Below are positions 5,876-9,188 of a stretch of DNA of 9,188 nucleotides, one piece after another. The position numbers and the translations under genes are program-made. Every line of letters begins with the position of its first letter. Positions within the stretch are counted from its first letter, which is position 1. The notes beneath the pieces were generated by a model. It was given only the letters and a program-made list of their open reading frames with translations. It was not told the origin of the DNA and ran no database searches. Source of the DNA: an uncultured Acidimicrobiales bacterium (GTDB taxonomy: Bacteria > Actinomycetota > Acidimicrobiia > Acidimicrobiales > Aldehydirespiratoraceae); assembly GCA_938091985.1 (NCBI GenBank), contig CALKOE010000013.1, forward strand, positions 1-9,188, written 5' to 3'.

Positions 5876-7102
5876 TCAGGCCGGCGGCGGGTCGATCGCC
5901 CGATGCCTACCACTGGCCACAAACACCAGCATGGCGATGATCGAGACCACGCCGGTCAGGACCAGGGCGACACCGATCGACATCAGCTCGGCGATCACTC
6001 CCTGGATGATCACCGCCAGCGGCGACACCAACCCGAACCACATCAACCAGAGCGACATCACTCGGCCGCGGAACTCGTCATCGGTGTGTGCCTGCATCGC
6101 CGCGACCACGGTCGAAACCGCAGGAGTGAACGACGTACCAGCGAGAAAGAGCACCACCACGCCCATCCAGAGCTCCGGCACGAGCCCGGCAAGGATGACG
6201 AACGACGACATGGAGAGGAGGGCGACCACGACCACACGACGATGCGGCACGTGCTGCTCGATGAACACGAGGAGCACCGCACCCAGGAGCGCACCGAACC
6301 CGAACGACGATGCCAACACGCCGAACTCGCCCTCACCGGTGTCGAACCCGTCGGTGGCGATCACCGCGATGAGCCACGTCAGCGGGGCGAGCAGCACGCC
6401 GACCAGCCCGCCCACGGTCAGGCAGGCCCTTATCCCCGGTGATGCGAACGCGTAGCGCATGCCCGACCGGATGTTCTGCAAGAAACTCTCGCCCGCGCCG
6501 GACGCAACCGGTCGCGCCGGGATCAGGAAGAGAGCGCCCACCATCGCAAGGAAGCTGATCGAGTTGATCCAGAACACCCACACCGCGCCGACCGCGGCGA
6601 TCAGCGCACCAGCCAGCAATGGTCCCAACGCCCGCGAGGTGTTCCACTGCGTCGAGTTGAGCGAGATCGCGTTGCGCAGATGCTCGGGTGGCACGAGCTC
6701 GGTGACGATCGCCTGTTGGACCGGCGATCCGATCGAGGCGACGAATCCACCAGTCAACGACAAGAGGAAGAGCAGCCAATACGGATCGTCGAGCTGCCAG
6801 ACCACGATGGCGACGAGCGCTCCGAACACCGCCTGCAACGCGAGCGACATCGCCAGCAGGTCGCGGCGGCGCATTCGGTCGGCCAAGGCGCCGCCGATCG
6901 GACCTGCAATGGCAAGGGGAAGCAGCCCCGCCACGGCGACGAGCGTCACCCGCCACGCGCTGTCCGTCGTCTCCTTCACCACCCAGCCGAGCGCAGTGAG
7001 CGAGGCCAGCGACCCCACATTGGAGACGATGCTGGCGAACCAGAAGATCCGGTAGTCGCGATGGCCGAGCGCCGCGATCGGGGCCGGCGCCGCCGAGGTC
7101 AT
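5876..7102 (-). CDS. MFS transporter, MFS_3 (EntS-like exporter) family
   Basis: A 408-residue inner-membrane transporter with about 12 hydrophobic segments. The first helix starts at about 19 (IFWFASIVSNVGSLAS). The MFS motif A loop GGALADRMRRRDLL is at 71-84, between helices 2 and 3. The MFS_3 signature follows helix 4: the LRNAISLNSTQ...ALGPLLAGAL stretch at about 142-168, the position of 'N-A-x-x-L-x-S...G-P-x-x-G' in the family. EFRGRVMSLWLM near 340-355 repeats the family's second-half pattern. The C-terminus is short and Pro-rich. Family members are proton-driven exporters of siderophores, macrolides and other small molecules; the cargo here is unknown. The gene starts 24 bp after the phosphotransferase stop, so it is almost surely cotranscribed. 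The ATG at 7102 has no clear Shine-Dalgarno sequence. Confidence 0.9.
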   Translation of the reverse strand: MTSAAPAPIAALGHRDYRIFWFASIVSNVGSLASLTALGWVVKETTDSAWRVTLVAVAGLLPLAIAGPIGGALADRMRRRDLLAMSLALQAVFGALVAIVVWQLDDPYWLLFLLSLTGGFVASIGSPVQQAIVTELVPPEHLRNAISLNSTQWNTSRALGPLLAGALIAAVGAVWVFWINSISFLAMVGALFLIPARPVASGAGESFLQNIRSGMRYAFASPGIRACLTVGGLVGVLLAPLTWLIAVIATDGFDTGEGEFGVLASSFGFGALLGAVLLVFIEQHVPHRRVVVVALLSMSSFVILAGLVPELWMGVVVLFLAGTSFTPAVSTVVAAMQAHTDDEFRGRVMSLWLMWFGLVSPLAVIIQGVIAELMSIGVALVLTGVVSIIAMLVFVASGRHRAIDPPPA

Positions 7103-7126
7103 GTGCGGTGAACCAGCGATTGGTTG

Positions 7127-8209
7127 CTACTCAACGACTCGCTCCAACACGTTCCAGCGAACGGCGCAGCCCATCATTCCCGACACCATCTTCTCGAAGC
7201 GCTGGCGCGTGCGGTCCTCGGAAGGCGCGCCGGCGGAGATCACACTGTTCAAACTCGTGGCCGCCGAGGTGCAGTGAAACTGCAGACTCGCGGCGGCGTC
7301 GTCGAGCACCTCGTCGCGCGACCAATCAGGCCCGCCCGCACCACGCAGTGCCGCCCGGTAGGTGTCGATGAGTGCGTCCTCTTCGGCGATCGACTCGTCG
7401 CTGGAACCCACGCCCAAGAACCACGCGAGGTCACCGCCGGGAAAGCTTCGCATCAGTGTTTGCCAATCGAAGACCACCGGACCGGAACCCGAGAAGAAGA
7501 TGTTGTCGAACTCGTAGTCGCCGTGAATCATCGTCCACGGCCGTTCGGCGACCCGGTCGAGCCATGTCTCCGTGTCGTAGATCCAGGTTCGCTCGAAGAA
7601 GTCGAGAATCTCAGCCGGAGCCATGTCGGGGCGGGCCGCCCGCAACGCCGGCCAGTTCTCCTGGATGATCGGGATGCCCATGCGCAACGACGGCAACGAC
7701 CAGTCGATGGCCCAATCGAGATCGCCATACGAGGGACTCTGCCAGTACTGACCGTGCATCGTTCCGAGTTGTCCGACGAGCGTGTCGAAGTCAGCGATCG
7801 CCGGCGGATGGAGAATGTCGCCGGGCTGCCCTTCAATCTTCTCGATCAGGAGGATCCCCCGCCCGGAGTCCTCGTCGTACTCGTTGATGAAGGCGGTCGG
7901 AACCCGCATCGGGACTGTGTCGGCGACATCACGGTAGAAGCCGTGTTCGCGCTTGTAGGAGTTCATGACCTCGTTGTACATACGGGCCAGATCGTCATCG
8001 AGGGGACACTTGCCGATCATCGCGGCCGGCAACTCGGTGTTGTCGGCGTAGGTGAGGTCGACGACGGCGACTTCACCCATGATGCCGCTGAACCCGTCGA
8101 GTGGCCGGACCACGACCCCCGACACCTCGGCATCGTGGCCGCCGGCGGCAAGCCGGTCGGAGATGAACTCGGGGGTCAGCCCCGACAGTGACACCGGCAT
8201 TTGACTCAT
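7127..8209 (-). CDS. Phosphotransferase, APH / ecdysteroid-kinase-like
   Basis: A 360-residue kinase of the protein-kinase-like fold that uses ATP to phosphorylate a small molecule. The N-lobe shows the ATP-binding Lys in AMIGKCP (Lys67) and the partner Glu in SYKREHGFY (Glu88; the Y-x-x-E-x-x-F-Y pattern is typical of the ecdysteroid-kinase-like branch). The hinge is LLIEKIEG (120-127). The catalytic loop is HGDYEFDN at 229-236 with Asp231 and Asn236, and the metal-binding DFG equivalent is FDWQ at 247-250. All catalytic residues are present. Actinobacterial relatives are often annotated near lipid and steroid genes, but the substrate is unknown; resistance kinases are a less likely reading. 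The start at 8209 is backed by GGAAGG five bases upstream. Fourth ATG-in-frame (8200) is an alternative. It lies 35 bp after the VanY/SLH gene and 24 bp before the MFS gene. Confidence 0.9.
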   Translation of the reverse strand: MSQMPVSLSGLTPEFISDRLAAGGHDAEVSGVVVRPLDGFSGIMGEVAVVDLTYADNTELPAAMIGKCPLDDDLARMYNEVMNSYKREHGFYRDVADTVPMRVPTAFINEYDEDSGRGILLIEKIEGQPGDILHPPAIADFDTLVGQLGTMHGQYWQSPSYGDLDWAIDWSLPSLRMGIPIIQENWPALRAARPDMAPAEILDFFERTWIYDTETWLDRVAERPWTMIHGDYEFDNIFFSGSGPVVFDWQTLMRSFPGGDLAWFLGVGSSDESIAEEDALIDTYRAALRGAGGPDWSRDEVLDDAAASLQFHCTSAATSLNSVISAGAPSEDRTRQRFEKMVSGMMGCAVRWNVLERVVE

Positions 8210-8213
8210 GATG

Positions 8214-8241
8214 ACCTTCCGACGCGTGAGGGACCGAAGGT
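8214..8241 (-). promoter_or_regulatory. Hairpin holding the kinase ribosome binding site
   Basis: In the minus-strand transcript ACCTTC (8241-8236) can pair with GAAGGT (8219-8214) over a 16-base loop. The 3' arm covers most of GGAAGG, the Shine-Dalgarno sequence of the kinase gene (ATG at 8209). The hairpin starts three bases past the stop of the VanY/SLH gene, so ribosomes ending there could open it. A 6-bp stem with this loop is only mildly stable; a regulatory role is inference. Confidence 0.3.
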
Positions 8242-8244
8242 AGT

Positions 8245-9188
8245 TCAGCCCGCGGCGATCGCGCGAAGCACAGAGGCAAACTCAGCGCGGCTCACGAAGG
8301 CACCGAGATCGCCCACCACGACCGGCGCCCTCGCCCCGGCCGAGTTCTGTTCTGTCAGGCCTCGCGGGTCGGGGCGAGCCCGGAACGAACGGAACCGCAG
8401 TGCGAGAACGAGGGCCTCGTCGGGACTCAGCGTCTGGTCCGGAGAGAACGTGGTGCCGCTTGTCCCCGTGACGAGTCCGTTCGCCCAGAGCCAGTCGACC
8501 GCGGGCGCAAAATGGTCGGTGTCGAACACGTCGACGAAGGGGGCTCGAGCGATCGAACTCGGGGCACCGTGCAGGCGCCACAAGAACGAAGCCACCTCGC
8601 CCCGGCTGACAGGATCATCCACGCAGAAGCGGCCCGGCGCGCATCCGACCGTCACTCCGAGGTCCACCATCCAACGAATGTCGTCGAGCCGAGGGTGGCC
8701 ATCGACATCGCAGAACCCGAGGAGCTCATTCCCGGTTGCACACGCGATCCGTCCGCTGCCGACCCACACGAACTCCCACGCTTCCGGATCGGGTCCCATC
8801 AGCTCACCGGTGACCGGATACGACGGAACAAAGCCGAAGAACTTCGCTCTCGCGAAGTCGGCCTCGGAGAGCCATCGATAGGCGGCGGTATTGACGAACC
8901 CGGCCTCGCTCCCTCCGGCCTGACCAATGTCGACCGCATACCCGCTGTGGTGCTTCGAGTACCCAGGGGGTGCACTGGTGCGCAGGGCCTGCTCGATTGC
9001 CGCGTCGCTGCGGCCGCCACCGAGTCGGCTCCGAAACAGCGACTGCTGCTCGGCAAGATCTCGGTGCGCACTCGTCATTCGCAGCGAGATGCCATCGGCT
9101 CTCGCTGCCGCCTTCATTGCGGTCCATGCTTCGGCCGCCGGTGCTTGCAGCTCGAGCCCGTCGACCTGTACGAGATCGACGACGGCCA
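8245..9188 (-). CDS. VanY-like D-Ala-D-Ala carboxypeptidase domain with SLH repeats, N-terminus missing
   Basis: At least 313 residues are in the window and the frame runs off the right edge, so the start and any signal peptide are not seen. The M15/VanY domain lies at about 8758-9188: SAHRDLAEQQSLF (substrate-side helix) and SKHHSGYAVDIG at 8923-8958, the SxHxxGxAxD motif with two zinc ligands. The third zinc site, normally ExWHxxxVG, reads EAWEFVWVG at 8758-8784, so the His is missing. Two SLH repeats follow (about 8566-8715 and 8389-8538), each with the D-V...WL...G-x-x-x-G pattern; the first has the Cys pair VGCAPGRFC common in actinobacterial SLH repeats, a likely disulfide. A third, shortened repeat ends the protein. 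SLH domains bind cell-wall polymers, so it is expected outside the cell on the wall. The activity may be lost. First visible gene of the minus-strand run. Confidence 0.85.
   Translation of the reverse strand, partial: AVVDLVQVDGLELQAPAAEAWTAMKAAARADGISLRMTSAHRDLAEQQSLFRSRLGGGRSDAAIEQALRTSAPPGYSKHHSGYAVDIGQAGGSEAGFVNTAAYRWLSEADFARAKFFGFVPSYPVTGELMGPDPEAWEFVWVGSGRIACATGNELLGFCDVDGHPRLDDIRWMVDLGVTVGCAPGRFCVDDPVSRGEVASFLWRLHGAPSSIARAPFVDVFDTDHFAPAVDWLWANGLVTGTSGTTFSPDQTLSPDEALVLALRFRSFRARPDPRGLTEQNSAGARAPVVVGDLGAFVSRAEFASVLRAIAAG

Noticed and set aside
4733..6442. 569-codon open frame on +, antisense to the unknown gene and the MFS gene
   Set aside because: It crosses two well-supported genes and the gap between them. 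Its product is a His/Asp/Arg-rich low-complexity string with no family motif, typical of a GC-rich antisense shadow frame.
7124..8191. 355-codon open frame on + over the phosphotransferase
   Set aside because: It mirrors the kinase gene, whose HGDxxxxN and DWQ motifs are intact. The antisense product has Arg/Val/Asp-rich shadow composition.
8201..8881. 226-codon open frame on + over the VanY/SLH gene
   Set aside because: It is Ser/Thr/Pro/Arg-rich with no domain and lies antisense to clear VanY and SLH motifs.

Overview
The window is high-GC (roughly two thirds G+C), gene-dense bacterial chromosome. Gaps between genes are short and overlaps of the ATGA/TGATG type occur. The protein families point to an actinobacterium, perhaps a member of the Acidimicrobiia: a VanY peptidase carrying S-layer-homology (SLH) repeats of the Cys-containing 'GC...FC' type, an ecdysteroid-kinase-like phosphotransferase, an MFS_3 exporter and a GNAT protein. 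This placement is inference from family composition. No 16S rRNA, tRNA, mobile element or CRISPR array is visible.

Layout. (1) Bases 1-170 hold the C-terminal end of a GNAT acetyltransferase on +. Its stop codon shares a CTAG palindrome with the stop of the next, convergent gene. (2) Bases 167-2930 are a minus-strand operon read from right to left: PIG-L/LmbE-type deacetylase, AzlC, AzlD, then an alpha/beta hydrolase of the proline-iminopeptidase type. The first three are translationally coupled. (3) Bases 2931-3058 form a divergent control region with a perfect 10-bp palindrome and a weaker dyad. (4) Bases 3059-4660 are a plus-strand pair: a strikingly small flavoprotein relative that looks like a full-length monooxygenase with two internal in-frame deletions, then a normal FAD-dependent oxidoreductase of the GARxAG family. 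(5) Bases 4667-9188 are a second minus-strand run: secreted VanY/SLH protein (N-terminus off the window), APH/ecdysteroid-kinase-like phosphotransferase, MFS_3 exporter, and a 376-residue protein of unknown function with an RDHSWGxR motif typical of lipocalin-like AttH/CrtC-type proteins.

How they may work together (inference). The left operon combines a zinc amide hydrolase, a second hydrolase and a two-subunit amino-acid exporter, which would suit release and export of an amino acid or amine from a conjugate. The right run combines a small-molecule kinase, an exporter and a protein that may bind or modify hydrophobic compounds. The VanY/SLH gene is 35 bp upstream of the kinase and may share its transcript without sharing its function. 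No regulatory gene is in view. I saw no clearly new system. The best candidates for a second look are the shrunken flavoprotein, the VanY domain lacking a zinc-site His, and an isolated REP-like hairpin at about 5828-5857.
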